From Dichetophora obliterata (taxonomy: Eukaryota; Arthropoda; Insecta; Diptera; Sciomyzidae): a stretch of 64,000 bases of DNA. Positions 1-10,259 of this stretch are shown here, in pieces. Each line of letters begins with the position of its first letter. The stretch's first letter is position 1. The position numbers and the translations under genes are program-made. The stretch spans positions 111,158,715 to 111,222,714 of the forward strand of contig OY986437.1 of the NCBI GenBank assembly GCA_963920525.1, written 5' to 3'. The notes under the pieces were generated by a model, which saw nothing but the letters and a program-made list of their open reading frames with translations, had not been told where the DNA came from and made no database searches.

Positions 1-1923
1 AAAATTTTTAAATTTTGTTAAACATATGTAAAAAAATTACACGTAGTTTGATATATAAACATTTTCTAAAAGCTCTCTCAAAGGAAAAGAAATATCTGAT
101 CTTTGTTTCGGTTGTAATATTTAAGTTGTTAAAACCGCCAACACTTTAAAAGACATAAAAAATAAATCTATCTACGCTACTAAAATGCACAGCTATGCTT
201 TGTTTAAACTTATTTATTTTATGCTCTACTTTCATGTGCGCTGCCGCGCCCCTTTTGTACCACTCACTATGCTAACATCAAACAATCTTAAGTACTTTAA
301 ATGCCATGGAAGACCAGAGGGAATTTTAAGAGATGGGCGTAAAAAGAGCAACACTGTTTATTGCAGTTGCATTAGTGTATGCTTTAAGCCACACAAAAAA
401 AACAACAACAGCGGCAATAACTGAAAAAACAGAAGCAGCAGCTAATTTACATGGTTGAAAGGCAGCGCAACAACAAAGAGGTGGCAACAGCAGCAGTTTA
501 AATATTTAACATAGTGAACAACAAAAACAACAACAGCAGCAGCAGCGACTTCATGAAGTAAAAACAAAAAATGGGTCAGATTATAAGAGAACAGAAAAAT
601 ATCATTTAAAAAATGAAGCACAACAACAAACCTTTGAGGGGCGCGAATTTTTAAAAAATGCAGTAAAGCTGAATGTAAATACATAAACTTAGAAACAACA
701 ACAGAAGCAACAAACAGCAACATAAATAGTTGTCGTTAGAATGATGTATTTTGCGAGCCACAAAACTATATTCAGAAAAAAGCAAACAAAAACCACACAA
801 CTAAGAAACGGCATGAAATAACGAAGTATCCAAACTAAAAAAAAAAAACACAAAACATGAAATTTATGCAAATGAGAAATGAAAATAAAAAATTCATTTT
901 TACATCGTATGCCTCTGTAAAAATGCCTGAAAATAAATGTTCAGTCATATTTTTTAACATTTCGAATTATTTCAATTTTATTTTTAAAAATATTCTTTGT
1001 AACTAAAAAACAACATGCCTAAAAATAAATGCGCAGCCTTATTTTTTAGCATTAAAAATTATTTCAATTTTAAATTTAAAAAATATTTTTAGTGAATAAA
1101 AACGAGATCAGCCAAAGTAAACTGTTGTAAAAGAAGAACAAAATAAATCTCAAGGAATGAGGCTAATTTATGTCGGGCACACTCATGGAACGAAGACGTT
1201 GATAGCTGAATCAGACAAAAAAATGAGCAACTTGTTTAAGGGGCAGTCTGGTTCTTTTGGACATACTTTTAAAAATTTTTTTATCAAAAATTTATTTTGT
1301 TCTTTATTAATTGTAATTAATTAATTTGTAATTTATTAATTATCAGATTATTTTATACAATGTACATACTGTAGTATATAATATATATACTGAAGTAGTT
1401 TATATTTTTTAAAACTTAGACAAGGCAGAGATGGGGCCAACTGAAGGCAACCCTGCTTAAAACTGGTTGACATGATTTTTCGTTAAATTAAAACAAAACA
1501 TCAAATAACAACAACATACTTTATCGCTTTTTTATTAAACATTTTTTAACATCTGATTTTCGAATCTTAAACGCGGGTCTTCTGAAATTTCTTATATCCC
1601 TCTCTGAAGTGTAGTATAGTAAAATCAACAGCCCAAAAGACAGGACATGTTATAATAAGATAAGGTTACCGCATGGCTGAGAGCGAACTACCATAACTGT
1701 CAAAAGGCAACTAAAAACTTGTACAAAATCTACAGCCCGATGAGAAAGCAAAAATTAAAACAATTTTTCTTTACTTAAGCCATGCTACAATAAGATTGAA
1801 AATTCCGGTAGTATTCTGAAAGATAGCACGATTAGCCACGATACTACCTGATTTTATTATACCATGGACCAACGTTTGAAGGTTAACTTCAAAATCTTCT
1901 TCTTCGTGTAAGAGCAATAGAAT
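1..1923. other. AT-rich non-coding DNA with CAG/CAA-rich stretch
   Basis: I see no supportable gene here. Positions about 370-560 and 690-725 are rich in CAA and CAG triplets, which create low-complexity open frames on both strands that I do not believe are genes. Positions about 922-1095 hold two diverged tandem copies of a roughly 90-bp AT-rich unit, both containing the words AAAATAAATG and TTTCAATTTTA. The remainder is AT-rich sequence, presumably Pkn intron. Confidence 0.5.
922..1095. repeat. two-copy tandem repeat, ~90-bp unit
   Basis: Unit one (about 922-1011) and unit two (about 1014-1095) share the order: a 'gcct-aaaataaatg' word, 'cag-c-tattttttA-cat', 'ATTATTTCAATTTTA', then an A/T-rich tail. 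Identity is imperfect, so the duplication is old or has drifted. No function is visible. Confidence 0.6.
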
Positions 1924-3769
1924 CAAGGTATATATAAGGAGGTAGTGTTAGTAGATACAATTTTCTCTTGTGGCGGGTACCTTAGCTGTCAAATTCAGTT
2001 GCTTACGAACAAAAAAAAGGCAAATAACAGAACTTGTCAATTGGAATTGTGAATTTTTGTGATTTAAATTGGTTTAATTGATAGAATTAAACGCCAAGAA
2101 ATTGTGCAATTTGCCGAAAGCCTTTTCAAAAAGAAGTTGGCTTATTTTTTGTGTACCTCGTAAAGAAATGCGCAATCGCTGAAACGTTGCTTTTCCACAA
2201 TATTTTCACAATCAGTAGTCTATCATCTGTTTTCAATGAATTCAAGCCAGGGATGGAAATGGAATTTTTCAGATTGTGCCTAATTGCAAAGAAAAATAGT
2301 ACCTTTTTAAAAAATTGTGCTTACACTAAAAAAAGGAGCGTTTATAAAAGACTTGCTGAAGCAAAAATAATAAAAATATTTTTCATTTAAATACGGATTT
2401 CTGAATGCCTAAGATTTTTCCAATTTTTTAACCAATTTATTTATTTTAAGGGTCCAGTCTGGTTAAAAAGGCCGATAAACAGACAATTTTCATGAATTTT
2501 TTTTGAAAAAAGTAAAAAATATAGGTACTTAAAACTTTTCAGGTATATTAATAGTACTTTGAAGAAGATTGTATAAAATTTACAGATTATTAAATCAATA
2601 TTCAAAACAATAAAAAAAATATAAAGAGGCGACGTGCTCCAGTGGCACCCAGGCACACTCCCTGGAACCTCCCTGGGGTTTAGTTAAAGTTCCCCATACA
2701 AAAATTTGTTTGTATGGGGAACCCCCAGGGGGTTCCAGGGTGTATGCCACTGGCATGGGTGGATCGGCCCTCCAAAGTTAGTGGGGGTTGGTCTTACATT
2801 TGGACTAGATTGGGGCGCTCTAAATGGGTCAAAGAGGGATTTTTCAAAATTTGACCCACGGAAAAGTTGGGGCATTAGAATTCGTTTTAGAGGTATAGTT
2901 CCTCGGGCAAAGTTTCTTATTTTGATCCCTAGAATACGATTTTCACTGAGCAATGGACGATTTTTTGCCTCCCCACAAAGCGACCCGGCGTAATATATAT
3001 GGTTTTAAAATTTTAATGAAATCAGATTAAAGAGCTAATTTTTTATCACCCAAAAAATTATTTTCAGATATTGGGCTTGAAATTTTAAATTTCTTTAAAA
3101 AAACGATTTTTACCTAAATTCGATTTACGAAAAATTTTTAACTAAATTCGATCATAACAACCATACTACTGACAATTGGCACATTTTATGCCTTAAATCT
3201 TTTTTTGACTATCCTCTACAACATACAACAATTCATTGAAAGAAAATAAAAGTTTTTTCAAGCGTTTATGTAAATTATTGCTCTCAACAGTGGATTTTTT
3301 TGAATTTTGCCATTTATATGAAAAGTTGGGGCTAATCGAAAAAAAACCATTACGATATTTGGATTCGAGGAAAAATTTTACTATAAAAAAATGTTATCGC
3401 TGTTTGTTATAGTGAAAGTTTTCCAAAATTTTTGGCTTAGTGCAATTATGTTCAAGTAACTTTACTAGCAATGCTAAAAATAACGAAATGTCAAAGTAAA
3501 CAACAAGGTGCATTCAAAATTGAAAAATCCATTAATTGCATTTACATGCAACTTAATTTCTTTAACTCCGAGAAACTTAAATGGTCTAAAATGAAAACGC
3601 ACGTGCCTAAACTCACGTCTGATCTCGAAAGTACCAAAAATAGCACAATTGTGGCTTTAATTCCATCCCTGGTTCAAGTTCTTATTCATTGTCTTTTATG
3701 CTCTTCTTATATTTGACAGCTACGGTACCCACCTCTCTGGGACGACTCTACCATGTTGAATATACCTTG
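1924..3769. mobile_element. hAT-type non-autonomous element with perfect 8-bp target duplication
   Basis: The left end reads CAAGGTATATATAAGGAGG and the right end, read inward on the other strand, reads CAAGGTATATTCAACATGG. Both arms also carry GGTACC.TAGCTGTCAAAT about 50-60 bp inside. The element is flanked by AATAGAAT at 1916-1923 and AATAGAAT at 3770-3777, a perfect 8-bp duplication. A terminal CA and an 8-bp duplication are the signature of hAT elements. The 1.85-kb interior has no hAT transposase that I can recognise; it contains an unclassified dispersed repeat at about 2630-2995. The element is probably non-autonomous, mobilised in trans. Confidence 0.75.
2630..2995 (+). repeat. unclassified dispersed repeat, copy 1, with terminal palindrome
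   Basis: The block at about 2735-2990 recurs almost unchanged at about 5063-5310 (see copy 2), with only scattered substitutions. Copy 1 is preceded by an imperfect palindrome at about 2658-2740, whose arms contain CCTGGAAC and GTTCCAGG around a centre with CATACAAA and TTTGTATG. Both strands have open frames across the block, but base composition and the lack of a recognisable domain argue against coding. It lies inside the hAT-type element. Confidence 0.7.
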
Positions 3770-3777
3770 AATAGAAT

Positions 3778-4821
3778 AAGCCACACTTCACGCTCATTTC
3801 ACTTTCGGATTGGCTGCTTTCTCTAAATAAAAACACAGGGTTGCGTTTCATAAACTATACTTCATTGTATCACCGCACAGTGGGTTGAAATCCCAAAAAA
3901 TGGAGATTAATCCACCTAGAAGTCGGAGGGAGTTTTTGGTTTTTGTTTTAGTTAGATTGGGTACAAATAAGAAGAAAAAAAATTTTGTCCGTCCGTCCGT
4001 CTTTCGATATGATCAAAGTCGTAATTTTGAAGCTATCGTCATGAATTTTGATATTAAAGCTTGAAGCAGATTAATTATGAATCGTATATACAATATATTA
4101 TGTATAAGTAGTGTTTATAGAGCCCTACATATGTTTTCGAATATTTTCTTTTTTGAACGCAATCAGATTTTTAACTTTCAAAATAATTTTTATAAGTAAC
4201 TTTTGTGTTTAACGTATTTCTGTTTTATATAAAAGGAAGTCAATTTCAATATTTCATTCATTCGTGTTGTGATTTTCAAAAACAAAACATCTTCGTCCGG
4301 ACTTTCGGACAGGATATTTATTTTCTGAAAAAGTGTGTATCTAAAACGTTAAGATTAAGTTAAAAAATGAGCTTAATCGGATGAAAACCACGCCTACCTC
4401 CCATACAGAGTGACTTTATTTTAAACGTAAAATCTCTTCAAAATCTACAAAAATTAAAAAAATGCCATGAAATTTTGCACGTAAGTTTTCCTCTTCAATA
4501 TAAATTCTAACAATGAAATTTGACAAAATCAGATGAAAACCAAGCCTACTTCCCATACATAATGACGTCATCTAAATAGAAAAACCTTCATAAATTCCTC
4601 AAAGAATAGTTCATTGCATAATATAAATAATTTTAATAATTAAAATGCATTATGAATTTGAAATTCGGAGAAGTTGGAAAAAACTACGCCTATCGTCCAT
4701 ATAAAGTGACGTCATCAATATAATAACAATTCGAAAATCATTCTTTATTACTTTTTTTTTCAACAAAATTCATAATAATATTATATACGGAGTAGCAAAA
4801 ATTTATTTAATATTTAGGTAG
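3778..4821. other. non-coding stretch with diverged tandem repeats
   Basis: No gene is seen. A GTCC microsatellite starts near 3988. Between about 4370 and 4720 a unit of roughly 150 bp recurs three times, marked by 'ATGAAAACCA-GCCTAC-TCCCATACA' at about 4380 and 4535 and 'AACTACGCCTATCGTCCAT' at about 4685, each followed by TGACGTCAT or a relative. This is typical of the tandem modules seen in fly Helitron-like or other non-autonomous repeats; I cannot name the family. Confidence 0.45.
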
Positions 4822-4953
4822 AAAAAAATTTATGAATTTGTTGATATTCCTCCTGATGCCCAAAGTCGTCATACTCCTCTCCATCGACCTCGTCACTTTC
4901 ATCATCGTCATCTATATCATTTGAGCCTTCTGATAACACCTTCGGCGAAATGA
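4822..4953 (-). pseudogene. acidic coding remnant, 3' end of an unknown ORF
   Basis: On the minus strand an open frame ends at a stop codon near 4817-4822 and reads a strongly acidic tail with runs such as DIDDDDESDEVDGEEYDDFG followed by HQEEYQQIHKFF. Two AATAAA-like sites follow the stop. Acidic C-terminal tails of this type occur in several transposases and in chromatin proteins, so this may be the end of a lost transposon ORF. I cannot find an upstream exon or a clear acceptor. The family is unknown. Confidence 0.3.
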
Positions 4954-5023
4954 GTATCTCTACTTTGTATAAAATATGTAACATCAATACAAACCAGTTT
5001 ACACTGCTAGTGAAATTCAGAAA

Positions 5024-5312
5024 AACCCCCTGGGGGATTCCTCATGCAAACATTTGTTTGCAGGGTGTATGCCACTGGCATGGGTGGATCGGCCCTCTAA
5101 AGTTAGTGGGGGTTGGTCTTACATTTGGACTCGATTGGGGCGCTCTAAATGGGTCAAAAAGGGATTTTTCAAAAATTGACCCAACGGAAAAGTTGGGGCA
5201 TTAGAATTCGTTTTAGAGGTATAGTTCCTCGGGCAAAGTTTCTTATTTTGATCCCTAGAATACAATTTTCACTGAGCAATGGGCGTTTTTTTGCCTCCCC
5301 ACAAACCGGCCT
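5024..5312 (+). repeat. unclassified dispersed repeat, copy 2
   Basis: This block repeats 2735-2990 in the same orientation with few differences, including the words GCCACTGGCATGGGTGGATC, TTGGGGCATTAGAATTCG and ATTTTCACTGAGCAATGG. It is also preceded by a short palindrome (CCCCCTGGGGG, then CAAACATTTGTTTG). The two copies are about 2.3 kb apart, with no coding sequence between them. Confidence 0.7.
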
Positions 5313-5369
5313 AAAGTTTTTTTTAAGTAAAGTGTTAAGTTGCTTAAAAAATATCTCAGAAGCCTACAT

Positions 5370-5640
5370 AGCTTAATCGTTTTCTTTTCTCGCGTTTATG
5401 TTGCGAGAGTTTCAATGAGCTCTATGTTGCTCTCTTTTATTCTTTTTGTGCTCTGCAAGCAACAAAAAAAAGAGATTAGCCAGCAAGACAAAAAGTAAGA
5501 TACATATACTTGCTGTGCTGCGCTGCAAATCAAAATAAAAAAACGATGCAAAAGAAGACATGTTTTTTTATTTCGTTTGACCGTGTATTGTTTTAAGGAG
5601 ATTAATAAAAATAAAACTTCCAGTACGTCCAAGACCTTTG
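5370..5640. repeat. dispersed repeat related to 58780-58872 and 60107-60210
   Basis: The segment with CGTTTATGTTGCGAGAGTTT, CAATGAGCTCTATGTT and a CT-rich tract ending GTGCTCTGCAAGCAACAAAAAAAAGAG resembles the host DNA flanking the hAT remnant at 58873-60106 (CGTTTGTGTTGCGATAGTTT, CAATAAACTCCATGTT, GTGCTCAGC). It is a moderately repeated sequence of unknown class. Similar CTGTGCT/GAGCAC words occur at about 18480 and 39915. Confidence 0.45.
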
Positions 5641-5994
5641 ATGTATGTGAAAAAGATTTTTCTAATAATATTTAAGTCATTTCATCCTTTATTTTGAATG
5701 ATTTTTGCTAATTTTTTTAAGGCTTAAAACAAGTAAATTATTGCACGAATCATTGTTTTTTTTTTAAATTGTTGTTTCTCCGAACAGCAAAACCTCGTTA
5801 GAGGTCTTATTTAAACGAAAAAAGATACAGACAAGAAAGGTCTCAAAAAAATTCGATTAAGTTACTTTACAAAATTTTAAATGTTATTATTTACATGCAA
5901 TAACAATAGAGTTCAGCTACTACAGCTTTTTCGCACTTTCTCCGCATTAGATCGTCTTAAGAACCAGCCCAAATAACATTAAAACATCTCAATA

Positions 5995-6315
5995 AGGCCA
6001 TTCACAGTTCGAATACGCTGGTCTGCCATTTGTTCGATCTGCTATTTGTTCGCCAATTTACGAAAACGTATTTTGCTTCGTTGTTGTTTTGCATACAAAT
6101 GCAAATACGCAGGCACGCGTAAATAAAAGCAGCCCTTGGACGTGCTCTTTGCACCTCGTATTTTTATGCTCTGTCCACAGCCGCATAATCACATACATCA
6201 CAGGGTTGCATAATCTTTTTATACGACAGTCATATGGCGAGGTGCTCACAGTTTGAACAATAACAAATGCTATAAATATGATTTGTTAAAAGTACGCTCA
6301 AACCGTGAATAGCCC
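5995..6315. mobile_element. ~320-bp MITE with TA flanks
   Basis: The ends are inverted: AGGCCATTCACAGTTCGAA at the left and GGGCTATTCACGGTTTGAG at the right when read inward. TA dinucleotides sit directly outside both ends (5993-5994 and 6316-6317), as expected for a Tc1/mariner-mobilised miniature element. The interior has no plausible ORF. Confidence 0.55.
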
Positions 6316-6317
6316 TA

Positions 6318-6639
6318 ACGATATCGATAAGAGTGGTCCAAAACAATCCAAAGTGAGAAAAATTTACCCACCATAATATGGGTTGGGCTCAGGGACAACA
6401 CAAGACATAACAACTAACCATGCGTTTACATAGATCTAATCATACATTAGTTTTCAATCTACTTTTGAGTTGACCTTTCGATAAGTTAACATGAAAAAAG
6501 CTACAGTTCTTAACAAAGGTACTCATGCGATGTAAAGGAGCAGTAGCCGTATTCTGCATTTGGATTTGCATCTTTATCCATAGAACGTCCAACTCACACA
6601 ATAATTAAAGTCTGTCTAAAATTTTCTTCAGAGTTGACG
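6318..6639. other. intronic DNA without recognised feature
   Basis: This is AT-rich sequence in which I see no gene, terminal repeat or tandem array. It may include the eroded 5' half of the mariner relic that follows. Confidence 0.4.
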
Positions 6640-7134
6640 CCCATTTTGCGCTCGATGGATACTTGAATGAGCAAAATTGACGTATATGTTCAGGGAGATC
6701 TGAAAATCCCCAATCGATTGTGGAGAAGCCATTGCATCCGGAAAAAATGACTGGTATGCTTTATGGTATGGTGAGTTCGTATTTTTAAGAAAACGATCAA
6801 AGAGCACAAATTCTGAGCGCTATGGCTCTATGTAAACCGATATTTTTCTTGAATTTGAAGATATGTATCTGGACAATATGTGGTGATACCAAAATGAGGC
6901 CGGTTTTGACGCCTCTGGACTTTTTTTTTGTGAGGCTATGCAAAAGATCGTGTTTACGACGATAAACCTCAAACTCTTGAGCAATTAAAAACCAACATTC
7001 GTCAAGTCATGGACGAGCTAGTGCCCCAATCGTGCGGAAAATCATCGAAAATTACCTCAAAAGGATTAACTCCTGCGTAAACTCCCGCGGAGGACATTTG
7101 AGTAATATGGCATTCCTCGTATAATAGCAAAGTT
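6640..7134 (+). pseudogene. mariner (DD41D-like) transposase relic, 3' half
   Basis: Translated fragments in shifting frames resemble the C-terminal half of the rosa-type transposases elsewhere in this window. They include VDAHFALDGYLNEQN (equivalent to the first catalytic Asp region, here lacking the usual SDEAHF), then YAKDRVYDDKPQTLEQLKTN and IRQVMDELVP, ending with a decayed version of 'RGGHLSN'. Several in-frame stops and at least two frameshifts are present, and the stretch holding the second Asp is largely lost. The DNA-binding half is absent and I find no terminal inverted repeats. It is a dead, old copy. Confidence 0.7.
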
Positions 7135-8111
7135 TTGACGTTATGAAATTAAAATTTTATCGAAATCTGAATTTTTAGTGCGTTTTTTCAACTTTACTTT
7201 CCGAAAGAGAAAATGTATAACCCTTTAAGAAGTAATAATTTTTTGGACCTTTTAACCCTAGAAAATTAAATTTTCAGTTCAAATAAAAAACACTCAGACG
7301 TGTTGAACTATCTTGGTTCAGCAAAGATGGTTATCAAAGCGTCCTCTTTCAGAATTATAATGTGAAGATAAATACGTAACTTAGCGAAGACTCAAACCAA
7401 TACTATTTATACGCAAAAAGTTAAATTCGTTCTTTTTGCAAAGTACGAATTTAACTTTTGATAGGAATTTAACTTTTAGCATGAGTTTAAGTCATTGTAC
7501 TAACTTCTAATGGAGAAATCCTTTTATCGCAAATAAAAACTTGATATTTATTGCCTAGCATTAGACAGGTAGTTAAATCACCTTTCAGGCGATATATGTT
7601 TCATGCACTCTTAGGTTTTTGGCCTCAAAAATTTTTTTAAAAAGCAGTGTTTGGTACTAGAGTAGATTCATGGTACCTACTAACTTCTAATGGAGAAATA
7701 CTTTGATCAAAAATTCTCCGTTATAAGCAATCAACAAAGAGATAATAGCTTCGTAAAATATTTTTTTTGTGTTTTCGTAGAAACAGTATAACAATTGTAC
7801 TGTAGGTATAACGAAACAGCTTACAAATTTTGCCCACCTGGCTGCACACAAAATCCGAAAATAATGAGGCGTATACGCACAAATGCACACTTGCACAAAC
7901 GTTAATTAAAAATAAAGCTAATGAAAGTAATTGAAAAATTTGAAATGTTTCCAATTGGAACAACGATGTACTGAAGATAGAAATTGCAAAAATAATCTTT
8001 ATTTTAGGAAATAGGTTGATAAAAATGCTATAAAATATTCATAAATAGATCCAAAAACATTCACTTTGCGAAAGGTAAAGTCAAAATATTTCAGAATTTT
8101 ACAACACTTAC
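7135..8111. other. Pkn intron sequence; contains the template of a 109-bp duplication
   Basis: I see no gene. Positions 7909-8017 are identical over 109 bp to 9399-9507 inside the rosa mariner. The sequence 7671-7710 (ACTAACTTCTAATGGAGAAA) also repeats 7498-7520, a short local repeat. Confidence 0.6.
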
Positions 8112-8112
8112 C
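8111..8112 (-). promoter_or_regulatory. splice donor of the Pkn exon
   Basis: The minus strand reads CAAGAG|GTAAGTG across this junction, a consensus donor that ends the exon after the Gln-Glu codons of HR1c. Confidence 0.85.
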
Positions 8113-8635
8113 TCTTGCAACGCCTTCTTGTCGGGCACTTTGTTGTTCTGTAAGGTACGTATCACATTTTTAGCTCCATCCACAACAGCCACTTCGATGC
8201 GCAGCCGATGTCGCAACTCCTCGATGCGCTCCTCCAACGAGGTCTCCAATCGTTGCGGTGGCCCAGTCATAATCGAGGCACCATTTTCATCAACAGCACC
8301 AGCTGCTTGCTGCGCCGACCACTTGTGTGCTTGTTCCTTATTCTGCTTGACCTTAAGTATTCGCAGGCGTAGAAATTCAATTTTCGCCTTTGAGTCAGCT
8401 AACATTTGTTGAGCTTCAGCGAGTAGCTTCTTATCGCGTCCGTGATGTCCGTTGGCCAACGATTGAATCATATTTTCAGCACCGTTTTTCACCTTCATTT
8501 CAATATTGAGCTGTTTTTCCAATGACATCATCATCTTGTCATTGGCCGAGATCTGTTCGGAGCCACTCATGTGCAAGCTACCCGAATTGCTGCCGAGTAT
8601 TGAGTTGGGCATTGAGAGGGCGGAGGAGAGAATTT
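8112..8635 (-). CDS. Pkn: Pkn exon: HR1b and most of HR1c of protein kinase N
   Basis: Protein kinase N is a Rho/Rac-activated serine/threonine kinase of the PKC-related group; its N-terminal HR1 coiled-coil repeats bind GTP-loaded Rho proteins. From the in-frame Met at 8612, residues about 29-90 match the second HR1 repeat ([20 protein letters not shown], then [18 protein letters not shown]) and residues about 124-167 match the third ([20 protein letters not shown], then AKNVIRTL). On the minus strand a pyrimidine-rich acceptor ending TTTTTAG precedes 8635, and a consensus donor GTAAGT begins at 8111, so the exon is 524 bp. The frame stays open upstream of the Met to the acceptor, so the Met is probably internal unless an alternative transcript starts here. 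The exon begins with two bases completing a split codon and ends in phase 0. HR1a, the C2-like region and the kinase domain are not in this window. Confidence 0.92.
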
Positions 8636-8650
8636 CTAAAAAGAGAAGAA
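8636..8650 (-). promoter_or_regulatory. splice acceptor of the Pkn exon
   Basis: The minus strand reads a long T/C tract ending TTCTCTTTTTAG immediately before AAATTCTCTCC. The pyrimidine tract extends to about 8660. It is the only good acceptor compatible with the open HR1 frame. Confidence 0.8.
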
Positions 8651-8885
8651 AAAAAAATAATTCAACAATTTTATTTGCAGAAATATGAGGTGAATCTTAG
8701 AGTTATATGTAGCAAGGTGTCATTTTTTCAAAATTTTCGAGACAAGCACATAACTTTAAAATGATACTTATATACTTAGGGTCCGCCATCTAACGTTTTT
8801 TTTTTCAACTAGTGCTTATTTCGTGAATGGTAACACTTAGCTCATGTCTGATTTGCAATTAGTTTTATCCTTCCGCTGAACGAAT

Positions 8886-10074
8886 ATGGTTGTGTATACG
8901 CTTCAACAGCGCTGGGAAATATTGCGACATTACTTTGAAAATCATGGTAATGTTGCAGAATGTGTGCGAAAATTGCGTACGGATTTTGGAAGAAGAGAAG
9001 CACCGTCAGCTCCGTATGTTCGTTATCTTGTGAAAAAAGTGAAAGAAACTGGCATCCTCATCGATAAACCAAAGCGTGAAAAGCCAAAAGCAGTGCGTAC
9101 ACCCGAGAATTTGCTGCTGTGGCAGAAAGTGTTCGTGAAGCGCCATCAACATCAATTCACCGTCGTTCTCAACAATTGAACATTTCGGAGACATCATTGA
9201 GACGAATTTTGCATAAAGACCTTGCTATGACGCCATACAAAGTCCAATTGGTTCAGGAGTTGAAGAAAACTGACCATCTAATGCGTTTTCGCTTCGCTAA
9301 GTGGGCCTGCGATCGACTTACAGAAGATGCCGATTTTGCAAAAAAAATCATCTTTTCAGATGAAGCTCATTTTGATCTTGGCGGGTATGTAAACAAGCAA
9401 AATAAAGCTAATGAAAGTAATTGAAAAATTTGAAATGTTTCCAATTGGAACAACGATGTACTGAAGATAGAAATTGCAAAAATAATCTTTATTTTAGGAA
9501 ATAGGTTTTCTGTGTAGGCGGGCATAGAAAACCCGAGCGCATACATTGAAAAGCCGCTGCACCCAAAACGAGTCACTGTTTGGTGCGGATTTTGGTCCAG
9601 AGGCATAATTGGGCCATTTTTCTTCGAAAATGAGCAAGGAGTGGCCGTTACAGTCAATGGCGATCGTTATCGGGCCATGTTGAACGAATTTCTGTTCACA
9701 AAAATTGAAGAGGAGGATATTGGCAACATTTGGTTTCAACAGGACGGCGCTACGTGCCACACAGCCGAAGCTATACTCGATGTTTTGCGCCCTGTTTTGA
9801 AGATTGCATTATCAGCCGCAGAGCTGATGTCGTTTGGCCACCTCGGAGCTGCGATTTGACACCGTTGAACTATTATTTGTGGGGTGTCCTCAAAGATAAG
9901 TGTTACGCCGACAAGCCAGAGACAATTGACGCTTTAAAGGACAATATTCGTGAAGCCATTGGTGAAATACAGCTGCACACAATCGATAATGTGCTTAAAA
10001 ATTGGACCGATCGTGTAGGCTACTGCATGCCCAGCCGAGGAAGCCATTTGAATGAAATTATTTTCCATTATTAA
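8886..10074 (+). pseudogene. DD41D mariner transposase, broken
   Basis: The protein starts MVVYTLQQRWEILRHYFENH with a helix-turn-helix region, shifts frame near 9110, continues through REAPSTSIHRRSQQL and the first catalytic Asp in KIIFSDEAHFDLGGYV, and is interrupted at VNKQN by the 109-bp patch. It resumes at AYIEKPLHP, reads the second Asp in WFQQDGATCH, shifts frame again near 9790, and ends RGSHLNEIIFHY at 10074. The third catalytic position reads LTPLNYYLW, with Asn where the family has Asp. The two frameshifts, the insertion and the D-to-N change each make it inactive. Sequence outside the lesions is well conserved, so inactivation looks fairly recent. Confidence 0.85.
9399..9507 (+). 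repeat. 109-bp exact copy of 7909-8017 inside the mariner
   Basis: Every base from AAAATAAAGCTAATG through ATTTTAGGAAATAGGTT matches the intron segment 7909-8017 in direct orientation. The left junction falls in the AAAT of the transposase VNKQN codons, and a ~20-bp filler (TTCTGTGTAGGCGGGCATAG) follows before the transposase resumes with AAAACCCG. About 20 bp of transposase was lost at the junction. Confidence 0.9.
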
Positions 10075-10180
10075 AGGGAAGGATTGTGCTTTCAAAAAAA
10101 AAAAAAAAAAAATTTGAGAAAATATCCAGCAGTTTTTTTATAACATTTTCAAAAAAAAAAAGTTATTTGGTTGACCCTTA

Positions 10181-10259
10181 GAAGACCAATGCTTCAGTCA
10201 CAATTGGTGATCTTTTTTATTTTTTATTTATTTAATAGTTTAGAGGATAAGGGGTTGTA
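10181..10259. other. 79-bp spacer between two mariners
   Basis: This AT-rich spacer separates the rosa copy from the next mariner. It has no feature of its own. Confidence 0.5.

Larger units (their letters stand above)
8779..10178 (+). mobile_element. rosa-type (DD41D) mariner, inactivated
   Basis: The left end GGGTCCGCCATCTAAC and the right end, read inward, AGGGTCAACCAAATAAC form imperfect inverted repeats, with TA at 8777-8778 and 10179-10180. The ~1.4-kb element encodes one transposase on the plus strand. Counting residues between the second and third catalytic positions gives 41, the spacing of the DD41D rosa group first described from a Ceratitis fly. A 109-bp foreign patch sits at 9399-9507. 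Confidence 0.82.

Noticed and set aside
442..871. Cys/Val/Phe-rich open frames on the minus strand
   Set aside because: They are translations of CAA/CAG-rich low-complexity DNA on the opposite strand.
2735..5310. The two direct repeat copies as LTRs of a retrotransposon
   Set aside because: There are no TG...CA ends, primer-binding site, polypurine tract or gag/pol coding between them, and the first copy lies inside an element whose end (3769) falls between the copies.
8128..8764. Plus-strand open frames overlapping the Pkn exon
   Set aside because: They are antisense to the HR1 coding sequence and show no family motif.
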